Source: Akkermansia muciniphila (GTDB lineage: Bacteria > Verrucomicrobiota > Verrucomicrobiia > Limisphaerales > BJHT01). Taken from it: 64,000 nucleotides of DNA. Positions 24,476 through 33,239 of this stretch are shown here, one piece after another (the first letter of the stretch is position 1; every line of letters starts with the position of its first letter). Location of the stretch: NCBI GenBank assembly GCA_945861535.1, contig CAMAUZ010000022.1, positions 1 to 64,000 on the forward strand, given 5' to 3'. Both the position numbers and the translations under genes were made by a program. The notes beneath the pieces were generated by a model. The model searched no databases and was not told the origin of the DNA. It was given only the letters and a program-made list of their open reading frames with translations.

Positions 24476-25906
24476 GTGTCGTTCGTCCCTTTCGTGGTTC
24501 ATCTCCTCCTGCTCCTCCCCCTCCTCGCGTCCGCCCAAGACCACGACCTCGTCCTCCTGAACGCCCGCGTCCTTGATCCCGAAACCCGCCTCGACGCCCC
24601 GCGCCACGTCGGCATCCGCGACGGCCGCATCGCCGCCGTTTCCACCGAACCCCTCACCGGTCGCGCCACCCTCGACGCCCGCGGACTCGCCCTCGCCCCC
24701 GGCTTCATCGACCTCCACCAACACGGCCAGGACCCCGCCGATTACCGCCTCAAAGCCCGCGACGGCTACACCGCCGTTCTCGAACTCGAAGTCGGCACCG
24801 CCGACCTCGACGCGTGGTACGCCCGCCGCGCCGGCACGTCCGCGATCCACCACGGCGTCAGCATCGGCCATATCCCCTGCCGCATCGCCGCGATGGGCGA
24901 AACTCCCGTCTTCATCCCCGGCACTGCCTCCCGCGCCGCCACCAATCACGCCACCGCCGCCCAGCTCGCCGACCTCCTCCGCCTCATCGAAACCGGCCTC
25001 CAACGCGGCGCACCCGCCGTCGGCTTCGGCATCCAATACACCCCCGGCGCCACGCAATGGGAAATCCTCGAAACCTTCCGCGTCGCCGCGCGCCACCGCG
25101 CCTCGTGCCACGTTCACATGCGCTCCAAAGGCGAAACCGGCCCGGAAAACACCTTCACCGCCCTCGGGGAACTCATCGCCGCCACCGCCATCACCGGCGC
25201 GCCCGTCCACATCGCCCACGTCCAGAGCACCGCGAATCGCTCCACCCCGCGCATTCTCCAACTCATCAGCGACGCCCACGCCCGCGGCCTCGACATCACC
25301 GTCGAGTGCTACCCCTACACCGCCGGCATGACCGATATTAAATCCGCCATCTTCGACCCCGGCTGGCAGCAACGCGCCGGCATCGACTACGCCGACCTCC
25401 AATGGACCACCACCGGCGAACGCCTCACGCCCGAAACATTCGCCCGCCATCGCGCGACCGGCGGCATGGTCATCGTCCATTCCAACTCCGAAAATCTCAT
25501 CCGCGAAACCCTCGCTCACCCCCTCACGATGATCGCCAGCGACGGCATCGTCGGCCACCCCCGCAACGCCGGCACCGCGTCGCGCGTCCTCGGCCGTTAC
25601 GTCCGCGAAACCCGCACCCTCACCCTCCTGCAAGCCCTCGAGAAACTCTCCTTGGCCCCCGCCCGCCGCCTCGAAACCCGTGTCCCGGCGATGAAAAACA
25701 AAGGCCGCCTCCGCCCCGGCGCCGACGCCGACCTCGTCCTCTTTGACCCCGATAAAATTCTCGACCACGCCACCTACGAACAATCCGGGCTCCCCAGCAG
25801 CGGCATCCACCACGTCCTCGTCAACGGCGTCTTCATCGTGAAAAACGGCCAGTTCCTCGAAGCCACCCATCCCGGCCAACCCATCCGCGCCCCCCTCTCC
25901 CGGTAG
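24476..25906 (+). CDS. Amidohydrolase, N-acyl-D-amino-acid deacylase/dihydroorotase-like, exported
   Basis: Signal-like LLLLLPLLASAQ, LLNARVLDPETRLDAPRHVGIRDGRIAAV, ALAPGFIDLHQHGQ, GRLRPGADADLVLFDPDKI. GTG start at 24476 preferred; in-frame ATGs lie upstream in repeat-like sequence. Confidence 0.8.
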   Translation: MSFVPFVVHLLLLLPLLASAQDHDLVLLNARVLDPETRLDAPRHVGIRDGRIAAVSTEPLTGRATLDARGLALAPGFIDLHQHGQDPADYRLKARDGYTAVLELEVGTADLDAWYARRAGTSAIHHGVSIGHIPCRIAAMGETPVFIPGTASRAATNHATAAQLADLLRLIETGLQRGAPAVGFGIQYTPGATQWEILETFRVAARHRASCHVHMRSKGETGPENTFTALGELIAATAITGAPVHIAHVQSTANRSTPRILQLISDAHARGLDITVECYPYTAGMTDIKSAIFDPGWQQRAGIDYADLQWTTTGERLTPETFARHRATGGMVIVHSNSENLIRETLAHPLTMIASDGIVGHPRNAGTASRVLGRYVRETRTLTLLQALEKLSLAPARRLETRVPAMKNKGRLRPGADADLVLFDPDKILDHATYEQSGLPSSGIHHVLVNGVFIVKNGQFLEATHPGQPIRAPLSR

Positions 25907-26190
25907 GGACGCGTTGCGCGCGTCCGTAACCTTTCCGCCGCCCGCCGCGCCCGCCCGCAAACCACGCCGCCGCCGCCATCACCACGCGTGCGAACGGGGT
26001 CAGGTCAGGGCCGGGCACAGCGCAGCCCTACCCCATTTTGGTAGGGACGCGCTGCCGCGCAGGGGTCGAGGGCGGCTGACGTGTTTGGAGGAAAATCCGG
26101 GCCAGCCAGAGCAACCGGAAGTTCATTGGGATCGTCGAACCTTTCCCGCTCGGACGGGGTGTGATTATAAGCAGGTGAGGGGGGCGAGAA

Positions 26191-26286
26191 TTATGGAGTG
26201 CGGTGGCAAGTCGGACGCGACACCGCTTTCTCACGACATGGCGCATCCGAAAGCGGTGTCGCGTCCGACTTGCCACCGCACTCCAC
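26191..26286. repeat. Palindromic repeat 'TGGAGTGCGGTGGCAAGTCGGACGCGACACCGCTTTC...GAAAGCGGTGTCGCGTCCGACTTGCCACCGCACTCCA'
   Basis: Near-perfect long arms around tcacgacatggcgcatcc; same outer motif as 15849-16037. Confidence 0.9.
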
Positions 26287-26393
26287 ATCGCCCTCGTCGG
26301 CAATCAACTCCCAGCCGTCGCGACCCTCACCCACTTGCAATCACACCCGCTCGGGCGTGCCGCAGGTTTGGCGGCTCCGCGCTGGTTTCCAGT

Positions 26394-27719
26394 TCACAAC
26401 ACCGCGCGATGCGACTCATTCAGGCCGCGCTCGCTCGGGACATTTCCCGGCGTCGCGCCGAGCAGCTCCAGCGCTTCGCCGATCAGATAGAGCGAGCCGG
26501 TGATGAGCACGAAGGGCGCGTCCGCCGCGCGGCGCACGGCGTCGGGCAGCGAATCGCACACCGTGATCTCGGCGGCCGGATTGGCGGCGCGGCAGGGCGC
26601 GAGCAGTTCGGCGGCGGCGAGGGTGCGCTCGTTTTGCACCGGTACGAGGAGGAGGCGGCCGGCCAGCGGCGCGAGCATCGCGCACATCTCGGCGTGGTCT
26701 TTGTCGCGCAAAATGCCGAGCGCGAGGGTCGGGCGTTCGCCGGGGAAATGCAGCGCGAGGGCCGCGCGCAGGCTGCGGGCGCTGTCGAGATTGTGCGCGC
26801 CGTCGAGCAGGATGCGCTGCGTCCCGCGCCGCAGCAGTTGCAACCGACCCGCCCACACGACGGTCGCAATTCCTTGTCGCAGCGCCGCCTCCGACACCGG
26901 AAGGCGCGCGCCGACGGCACGCACCGCGGCCAATGCCAGCGCGGCGTTGAGGCGCTGATGCGCGCCGAGCAGCGGCAGTTCGATCGTGTTCAACGGCGCG
27001 CGGGCGGCATCGTCCGCCGTCACGACGGTGAGCGGGGCGTGCAGGCGGGCGGCGGTTTCCGCAATCACCACGCGGGCTTCGGGCGACGCGGCGCCGGTGA
27101 CGACCGGCACGCCCGCCTTGATGATCCCCGCCTTTTCCGCCGCAATTTCGGGCAGCGTGTGGCCCAGCCAGTTCTGGTGATCGAGGCCGATGGTCGTGAT
27201 GACGCTGGCCAGCGGCGTGACGATGTTGGTGGCGTCGAGCCGTCCGCCGAGGCCGGTTTCCCAGATGACCAGATCGCAGCGCTGCTCGGCGAAATAGCGC
27301 AGCGCCATCACGGTGACCGCCTCGAAAAAAGTCGGCTCCAAGGTTGTCGGCTGCGTGCTGCCCGCGCTGGCCGGTGCGTTGCCAACCGCAGCGTCCGCGC
27401 CCAGCCAGCCGCGCAATTCGGAGACCAGCCGGCAGATATTCGCCTCCGAAATGGCCTGGCGATTGATCTGGATGCGCTCCCCAAACGCCACGAGATGCGG
27501 CGACGTGAACAGCCCGACCCGCAGCCCCGCCGCGCGATAGATGCTCTCCAACATCGCGCACGTGGACCCCTTGCCATTCGTGCCCGCGACGTGGATGAAC
27601 TGGAGCCGCTCGTGGGGATTGCCCGCGCGCGTGGCCAGTTCGCGCGTGGTCTCGAGGCCGAGCCGCAGGCCGAACATCCGCAGGCCGTGCAGGAACTGGA
27701 TCGCGTCAGCGTAGGTCAT
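26394..27719 (-). CDS. folC: Bifunctional folylpolyglutamate synthase/dihydrofolate synthase
   Basis: FIHVAGTNGKGSTCAMLESIYRAAGLRVGLFTSPHLVAFGERIQINRQ; VIWETGLGGRLDATNIV; LDGAHNLDSARSL. Confidence 0.93.
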   Translation of the reverse strand: MTYADAIQFLHGLRMFGLRLGLETTRELATRAGNPHERLQFIHVAGTNGKGSTCAMLESIYRAAGLRVGLFTSPHLVAFGERIQINRQAISEANICRLVSELRGWLGADAAVGNAPASAGSTQPTTLEPTFFEAVTVMALRYFAEQRCDLVIWETGLGGRLDATNIVTPLASVITTIGLDHQNWLGHTLPEIAAEKAGIIKAGVPVVTGAASPEARVVIAETAARLHAPLTVVTADDAARAPLNTIELPLLGAHQRLNAALALAAVRAVGARLPVSEAALRQGIATVVWAGRLQLLRRGTQRILLDGAHNLDSARSLRAALALHFPGERPTLALGILRDKDHAEMCAMLAPLAGRLLLVPVQNERTLAAAELLAPCRAANPAAEITVCDSLPDAVRRAADAPFVLITGSLYLIGEALELLGATPGNVPSERGLNESHRAVL

Positions 27720-27764
27720 GCGAATCTCGCGTGCGGAGCGGGAGAGCCGCATCGGAATGCGCGC

Positions 27765-28013
27765 TCACAGCTCAAAGGGCACGTCGATCTGGCGCTCCCG
27801 CCGCAGCCGGTGGGCCTCGGGCGGGGCGGGAAACCAGCGGTTCAATTCCTCGTTTTCCGCGACGGCTTTCCAAAACGGAACGGACACGAGCCGCGGTTTC
27901 ATGCCGCTCCAGTCGGGGAATTCCAAGTCCGCCGACGCGGCGGACGGCTTCACCAGAGGGTCAGGATTTTCCGAAGGTGCGCTGGAGTTTGTCATAGAGT
28001 TCGGGAATTCCAT
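27765..28013 (-). CDS. Small hypothetical protein downstream of a nucleotidyltransferase-like gene
   Basis: 82-aa ORF overlapping the 3' end of 27961-28494 in another frame. Confidence 0.45.
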   Translation of the reverse strand: MEFPNSMTNSSAPSENPDPLVKPSAASADLEFPDWSGMKPRLVSVPFWKAVAENEELNRWFPAPPEAHRLRRERQIDVPFEL

Positions 28014-28494
28014 GGGTCAGGACGGTCTCCCGGAGTTTGTCCGAATATACGTCGAGATGGTTCACTTCGATCAGCCGGAGCACATCGTCCACGTCCTTCT
28101 CGACCCGGCCCGGATGGCCGTGTTTGATCGCGTGACACTTCAAGGCCAGCAGGTGCCAGAGCGACACGACCTTGGAAACGGCATCCCCGTAATGGGCGTC
28201 CCGCGCGTCGGCCGCCAGTTTGGCAAACGAGTCGTCGGCAACCACCATCAGGTCCACAGGCAGCTCGGAGGGCGGCGCGGTGAATTGCGAGAACGCTGAG
28301 CTCTCCTGCCACAGCTTGTAACCCAACGCCGCCAACAAGTCCGTCCATGCCACGCGGCTCCCGCGGCTGATCAGCAGATCAAGATCGAGCGTCGTGCGCG
28401 AAAACCCATGCGCCATCACCGCATACCCGCCCACGACCAGAAACGGCAGGCCCCGCTCCGCCGCCGCCTGACCGATTCGGCTCAACGTGCTCAT
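27961..28494 (-). CDS. Nucleotidyltransferase (AbiEii/MNT-like) protein
   Basis: LPFLVVGGYAVMAHGFSRTTLDLDLLIS ... KVVSLWHLLALKCHAIKHGHPGRVEKDVDDVLRLIE. Confidence 0.75.
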   Translation of the reverse strand: MSTLSRIGQAAAERGLPFLVVGGYAVMAHGFSRTTLDLDLLISRGSRVAWTDLLAALGYKLWQESSAFSQFTAPPSELPVDLMVVADDSFAKLAADARDAHYGDAVSKVVSLWHLLALKCHAIKHGHPGRVEKDVDDVLRLIEVNHLDVYSDKLRETVLTHGIPELYDKLQRTFGKS

Positions 28495-28501
28495 GCTTGC
28501 T

Positions 28502-30115
28502 TCACAACGGCCGCTTGTGCATGTGCGCGTGCGCCGCGGCGATGAAGCCCCGGAACAGCGGATGCGGCGCGTTCGGCTTGCTGAGGAACTCGGGATGAAA
28601 CTGCGACGCGACGAAGAACGGATGGTTCTTCACCTCGATGACCTCGACGAGCTGGCCGTCCGGCGACGTGCCGCTAAACACGAAGCCCGCCGCCTCGAAT
28701 TGCGCCCGGTAGGCGTTGTTGAACTCGTAGCGATGCCGGTGGCGCTCATGGATGAGAAACGCCCCGTAAAGCTGCGCCGCGATCGATCCCATCTGGAGCT
28801 GGCACGGCTGCGAACCCAGCCGCATCGTGCCGCCCTTTTGCGTCACGTTCCGCTGGGCGTCCAGCAGCGCGATGACCGGATGCGGCGTGGCCGGATCAAA
28901 TTCCGTCGAGTGCGCGCCCGCCAACCCGAGCACATTGCGCGCGAACTCGATGCTCGCGATCTGCATCCCGAGACACAGCCCGAGATAGGGAATGCCGTGC
29001 TCGCGCGCGAACTTCGCCGCCAAGATTTTTCCGTCGATCCCGCGCTCGCCAAAGCCGCCCGGCACGAGGATGCCGCCCAGCCCCTTCAACGTCTCCGCCA
29101 CGCCGGACTCGCCGAGGATTTCCGCGTCCACCCGGACCAGTTCCACCCCGCAGTCATTGGCGATGCCGCCGTGGATCACCGCCTCGTACACCGATTTGTA
29201 GGCGTCCTGCAGCTCGATGTATTTGCCGACCACGCCGATGCGCACGCGATGCTGCGGGGCGATGAGCTTGCGGATGAGGTCCTGCCAGTGCGTCATCTTC
29301 GCCGCCGGCACGGTGAGGTGCAGATACTGGCAGACCAGGTCGTCCATGCGCTCGCGTTGCAACATGAGCGGCACCTCGTAGATCGAGTGATCCACGTCCT
29401 TCTCCTCGATCACCGCATCGAACGGCACATTGCAGAAGAGCGACATTTTCTTCCGCAGTTCCTTGTCCAACGGATACTCGCACCGGCACACAAGGATGTG
29501 CGGCGCGATGCCGATTTCGCGCAGCTTGGCGACCGATTGCTGCGTGGGCTTGGTCTTCAGTTCGCCCGCCGCCTTGATGAAGGGAACGTAGGTGACGTGA
29601 ATGAAGCAGACATTGCCCACGCCCGCCTCGAGCGCGAACTCGCGGATCGCCTCGAGAAACGGCAGCCCCTCAATGTCGCCCGTCGTGCCGCCGACCTCGG
29701 TGATCAACACATCGCACTTGGTCTTCGCCGTCAGGTCATGGATGCGTTTCTGGATCTCGTCGGTGACGTGCGGAATCACCTGCACGGTCTTGCCGAGGTA
29801 TTTTCCCTCGCGCTCGTTGTTGAGCACGGTCTGGTACACTTGGCCGCTGGTGAGGTTGTTCAACCGGCTCAGCTTCGTGTTCGTGAAACGCTCGTAATGG
29901 CCGAGGTCCAGGTCCGTCTCCGCGCCGTCATCGAGCACATACACCTCGCCGTGCTGGAACGGACTCATCGTGCCCGGATCGACGTTCAGGTAGGGGTCGA
30001 ATTTTTGCAGCGCGACCTTGAGGCCGCGATTCTCCAGCAGCGTGCCCAGCGCCGCCGCGGTCAAACCCTTGCCGAGCGAACTCACCACCCCGCCGGTAAC
30101 AAAAATGTATTTCAT
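28502..30115 (-). CDS. pyrG: CTP synthase
   Basis: [77 protein letters not shown]. Confidence 0.97.
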   Translation of the reverse strand: MKYIFVTGGVVSSLGKGLTAAALGTLLENRGLKVALQKFDPYLNVDPGTMSPFQHGEVYVLDDGAETDLDLGHYERFTNTKLSRLNNLTSGQVYQTVLNNEREGKYLGKTVQVIPHVTDEIQKRIHDLTAKTKCDVLITEVGGTTGDIEGLPFLEAIREFALEAGVGNVCFIHVTYVPFIKAAGELKTKPTQQSVAKLREIGIAPHILVCRCEYPLDKELRKKMSLFCNVPFDAVIEEKDVDHSIYEVPLMLQRERMDDLVCQYLHLTVPAAKMTHWQDLIRKLIAPQHRVRIGVVGKYIELQDAYKSVYEAVIHGGIANDCGVELVRVDAEILGESGVAETLKGLGGILVPGGFGERGIDGKILAAKFAREHGIPYLGLCLGMQIASIEFARNVLGLAGAHSTEFDPATPHPVIALLDAQRNVTQKGGTMRLGSQPCQLQMGSIAAQLYGAFLIHERHRHRYEFNNAYRAQFEAAGFVFSGTSPDGQLVEVIEVKNHPFFVASQFHPEFLSKPNAPHPLFRGFIAAAHAHMHKRPL

Positions 30116-30198
30116 GGCCAATCCTTCCGCCGCTTCCACGTTTCAACCCGTCCCCACTCGCGCTCGCGAACCCTTCACCGTTTCAACCCTTGAACCCT

Positions 30199-30954
30199 TC
30201 AACCCTTTCCCAGCCCAACCTTCCCCAACAACGCCTCCACCCGCGCCACATCCTCCGGCACATCCACGCCCACGCTGTCGTAATCCACCGTCACCACCGC
30301 GATGGGAATGTCATTTTCCAGCGCCCGCAACTGTTCGAGCCGCTCCGCCTGCTCCAGCGGCGACACCGGGAAACGCACCAACCGCAGCAGCGTCGCGCGC
30401 CGGTAGCCGTAAATCCCGAGATGCTTCAAAAACGGAAATGCCGCCAACTGTTCGTCCCCCGGACGGCTGGCGGCATCTCGCAGAAACGGAATCGTGCGAC
30501 GCGAAAAGTATAGGGCGCGCCCCGCGGCACTGACAACGACTTTGACGACATTCGGGTTGTCGTACTCACCCACACCACGCAACCGCGTCGCCGCCGTGGA
30601 CATCTCCGCCCCGGCCAGCGCGCCCGCCACCGCGTCGATCACCGCCGGATCGATCAACGGTTCGTCGCCCTGGATGTTCACCACCGCGTCGCACTCGCAC
30701 CGCGCCGCCACCTCCGCGATCCGGTCCGAGCCGCTCGGATGATCCTCGCGCGTCAGTTCGACCCGGCAGAAACCCCGCGCCACCGCGGCGATGCGCTCGT
30801 CATCCGTCGCCACGATCACCTCCGCCAGCAACCGCGCGCGCCGGCATTGCTCGACCACCCGCTGGAGCAGCGGCCTCCCCGCGATCGGATGCAGCGGCTT
30901 CCCCGGAAAACGAGTCGAGGCAAAGCGCGCCGGAATGATGCCGAGAATTTTCAT
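30199..30954 (-). CDS. kdsB: 3-deoxy-manno-octulosonate cytidylyltransferase
   Basis: MKILGIIPARFASTRFPGKPLHPIAGRPLLQRVVEQCRRA; NIQGDEPLIDPAVID. Confidence 0.95.
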   Translation of the reverse strand: MKILGIIPARFASTRFPGKPLHPIAGRPLLQRVVEQCRRARLLAEVIVATDDERIAAVARGFCRVELTREDHPSGSDRIAEVAARCECDAVVNIQGDEPLIDPAVIDAVAGALAGAEMSTAATRLRGVGEYDNPNVVKVVVSAAGRALYFSRRTIPFLRDAASRPGDEQLAAFPFLKHLGIYGYRRATLLRLVRFPVSPLEQAERLEQLRALENDIPIAVVTVDYDSVGVDVPEDVARVEALLGKVGLGKG

Positions 30955-31033
30955 CGCCGCGGATTAAGCCCCTTGCCGTTCAGAAATTCCAACCCTGAAT
31001 CCCGACGAAATCGCAGCAGCCCCGCGCACTTCC

Positions 31034-31150
31034 CGTCCCGGAGGGACACCGCAGGAAATTAGCCGGGGGCAAGACCGCCCCAGCGGTCGCCGCCCCCGGT
31101 CGGAGGCGCGAGCGGCCCATGCCCCAGCGGGGCATCGAAGAACTTCTCCG
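31034..31150. repeat. 'CCCGGAGGGACRCCGCAGGAAATTAGCCGGGGGCAAG...GCCCCAGCGGGGCATCG' repeat, copy 1
   Basis: Close match to 54856-54970 and inverted 55059-55170. Confidence 0.8.
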
Positions 31151-31196
31151 CCCCACCGTGGCACACAGCACCAACTGAATCGTCCGCCCGCCTCCG

Positions 31197-31312
31197 TCCT
31201 CTGCGTTTCTTCCCATCTCTGCGTGTTCTGCTCCGCCGCCCTCCCCTCCACGGCAGGACGTCTGTCTGGCAGACCACTCAAAACACCGCAGAGATGGGAA
31301 GAAACGCAGAGC
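31197..31312. repeat. Inverted repeat 'CTCTGCGTTTCTTCCCATCTCTGCG(T)GTTYTG ... CGCAGAGATGGGAAGAAACGCAGAG'
   Basis: 25-bp complementary arms around a spacer of about 60 bp. Confidence 0.85.
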
Positions 31313-31426
31313 AGCCGGAGGGGGTTGCTTTGAACGGCGACGGCCAGCGAGCGCGCCGCCCCTTTCGCCCGCCGTCACCGGCAAAATATCGTTCGCCGAT
31401 TCGTATAAAGAGCAGCCTCCCTACCC

Positions 31427-31491
31427 GGCTTGGAGCTTGCCCCCTTGAACCTTCCCTTAAGCTTTGAGCTTTAACCTTGGAGCTTTTCCCC
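31427..31491. repeat. 'CTTGGAGCTTGCCCCCTTGAACCTTCCCTTAAGCTTTGAGCTTTAACCTTGGAGCTTTT' repeat
   Basis: Shares CCTTCCCTTAAGCTTTGAGCTTT with 5484-5530. Confidence 0.65.
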
Positions 31492-31497
31492 CGCGCT

Positions 31498-32898
31498 CTA
31501 CACCGGCTCCACAATCGCCTCGCTCGCACTGTGCCCGATCACGCGAATGCCCTGCCCCGGCGCAATCATCTCCCCTTGCGAAATCACATCGATCACGTCG
31601 TCACCGAACCGCCCTTTGCCGCCGGGCCGTAACGGCGAGACACTCACGCCCACCTGTCCCACGCGCCGCGCGTGCTCCTGCGCCAGCAGAGCGACCGTCC
31701 GCTCGCCGCTCGCGGAATTCGTCACCAGCCGCCCGTAGAGCGACGTCTTCGGCAGCCACAGACTGAGCACCCAGCACACCACCCCGGCCCCAAGAAATGA
31801 GAACAGGATCCGCATCAGCGGCACCTGAATCTGCGGCAACGTCGGCATCGCCGGAGCACCCGGATAAATGTCCACCATCGCCATCACCAGCGCCGCCAGC
31901 ATCACGCCCGCGCCCATCAGCCCGAGCACGATCGATCCCGGAAACACAAAGAACTCCACCATCACCAACAGCAGTCCGATCACAAACACCGCGATCCATT
32001 CCATCCCCGACAGCCCCGCCACGTAACCGCCCAGAAAATAAATCGCGAACGCACACACCCCGACAATGCCCGGCAGTCCGAACCCCGGCGTCTTCATCTC
32101 GAGATAAATCCCCGCGATGCCGATCATCAACAACAGCGGGCTGATCGTGTTGATCCACGTCGCCAGCCGCTCGACGCCCGTCGGCTCGATGGTGAACCGT
32201 TTCGCCGCCGACAGCCCCGACCATTTCAGCAACTCGTCGAGCGACTCCACCGTCCCCAGCGACAACAGCGGCTTGGCCGGCTTGCCATACGATTTCTCCG
32301 CCTGCTTGTTCGTGAGCGTGAGAATCTGCCCCTTCTCGTTGAGCACCTCGCCGTCCACCGTCAGCTCCTTCGTCTTGTCGATCATCGCCTCGATCACCGC
32401 GATGTTGTGCCCGTTCTTCTCCGCGCTCGTGCGGACCAGCGCGCGAATCCCCGAGGTCATCTTCGCCTCGACCGTGTCGGGCAATTTCGTCGGCCCGCTG
32501 CCATCCGGCGACAGCATGATCGGCGCGGCCGCCCCGATGACACTCTGCGGCGCCATGTAAATCTTCTGCGTCGCCACCGCGAGGAACGCCCCCGCCGAGA
32601 ACGCCTTCCGGTTCACAAACGTGATCGTCTCGCCCTTGAACTGCCCGAGAATCCCGACGATCTCGCCGGTCACATCCACCCGCCCGCCATGCGTGTCCAT
32701 GTCCAGCACCAGCACGTCCGCCTTCTCCTTGATCGCCAGCTTCACCCCGCGCCGCACCAGATAAACCAGCGGCGGCATGATGTCCTCGCGAATCGGGAGC
32801 ACCACGACCTTGAGCTCCGCCTTCGCCTCGGCCGCACCTGCGCCACCCAGCGGCCACCACGCCAGACATCCGAGAAAAATCACAATCCAAGTCTTCAT
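31498..32898 (-). CDS. NfeD-family membrane-bound serine protease (ClpP-class)
   Basis: Signal peptide; LVLDMDTHGGRVDVTGEIVGIL; AFSAGAFLAVATQKIYMAPQSVIGAAAPI; multiple TM segments and a C-terminal OB-like region. ATG at 32898. Confidence 0.88.
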   Translation of the reverse strand: MKTWIVIFLGCLAWWPLGGAGAAEAKAELKVVVLPIREDIMPPLVYLVRRGVKLAIKEKADVLVLDMDTHGGRVDVTGEIVGILGQFKGETITFVNRKAFSAGAFLAVATQKIYMAPQSVIGAAAPIMLSPDGSGPTKLPDTVEAKMTSGIRALVRTSAEKNGHNIAVIEAMIDKTKELTVDGEVLNEKGQILTLTNKQAEKSYGKPAKPLLSLGTVESLDELLKWSGLSAAKRFTIEPTGVERLATWINTISPLLLMIGIAGIYLEMKTPGFGLPGIVGVCAFAIYFLGGYVAGLSGMEWIAVFVIGLLLVMVEFFVFPGSIVLGLMGAGVMLAALVMAMVDIYPGAPAMPTLPQIQVPLMRILFSFLGAGVVCWVLSLWLPKTSLYGRLVTNSASGERTVALLAQEHARRVGQVGVSVSPLRPGGKGRFGDDVIDVISQGEMIAPGQGIRVIGHSASEAIVEPV

Positions 32899-32960
32899 GC
32901 CGCGACCGTATCGCAACCCCTCCGCCGTCGCAACGATGCACCGCCAAGCGCCTCGCCGTC

Positions 32961-33168
32961 GGGCGCATCTCAGTTTATTGCACGCTCTCTGGTTCCCATC
33001 CCCAGTCCCGCAGGGACGAAAGAAACCGTGCGCCATCTCGCCGCTTTCGTCCCTGACGGGACTTTCCGGTTCCCCGACCGTACGCCCAGCACTGAAGGGC
33101 TGGGCTATTTTCGGTCGTCGGGACTGCGCCAACGCGCACCGATCGTTGCAGGAAACTCAGATGCGCCC
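32961..33168. mobile_element. TIR-bounded palindromic element, copy B
   Basis: GGGCGCATCTCAGTTTATTGCA ... TGCAGGAAACTCAGATGCGCCC (22-bp ends, 3 mismatches). The interior differs from copies A and C (cagtcccgcagggacgaaag...ctttcgtccctgacgggac). Confidence 0.75.
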
Positions 33169-33239
33169 CTCCCCGTCTGAAACGCGCAACGCGCGCCTCG
33201 TTGACATGCCTGGGGAATGATTCTTTACTCCCGCACCTT

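Noticed and set aside
24188-25960. 590-aa minus-strand ORF opposite the amidohydrolase
   Set aside because: Gly/Ala/Glu-rich antisense shadow; the plus strand has recognisable amidohydrolase motifs.
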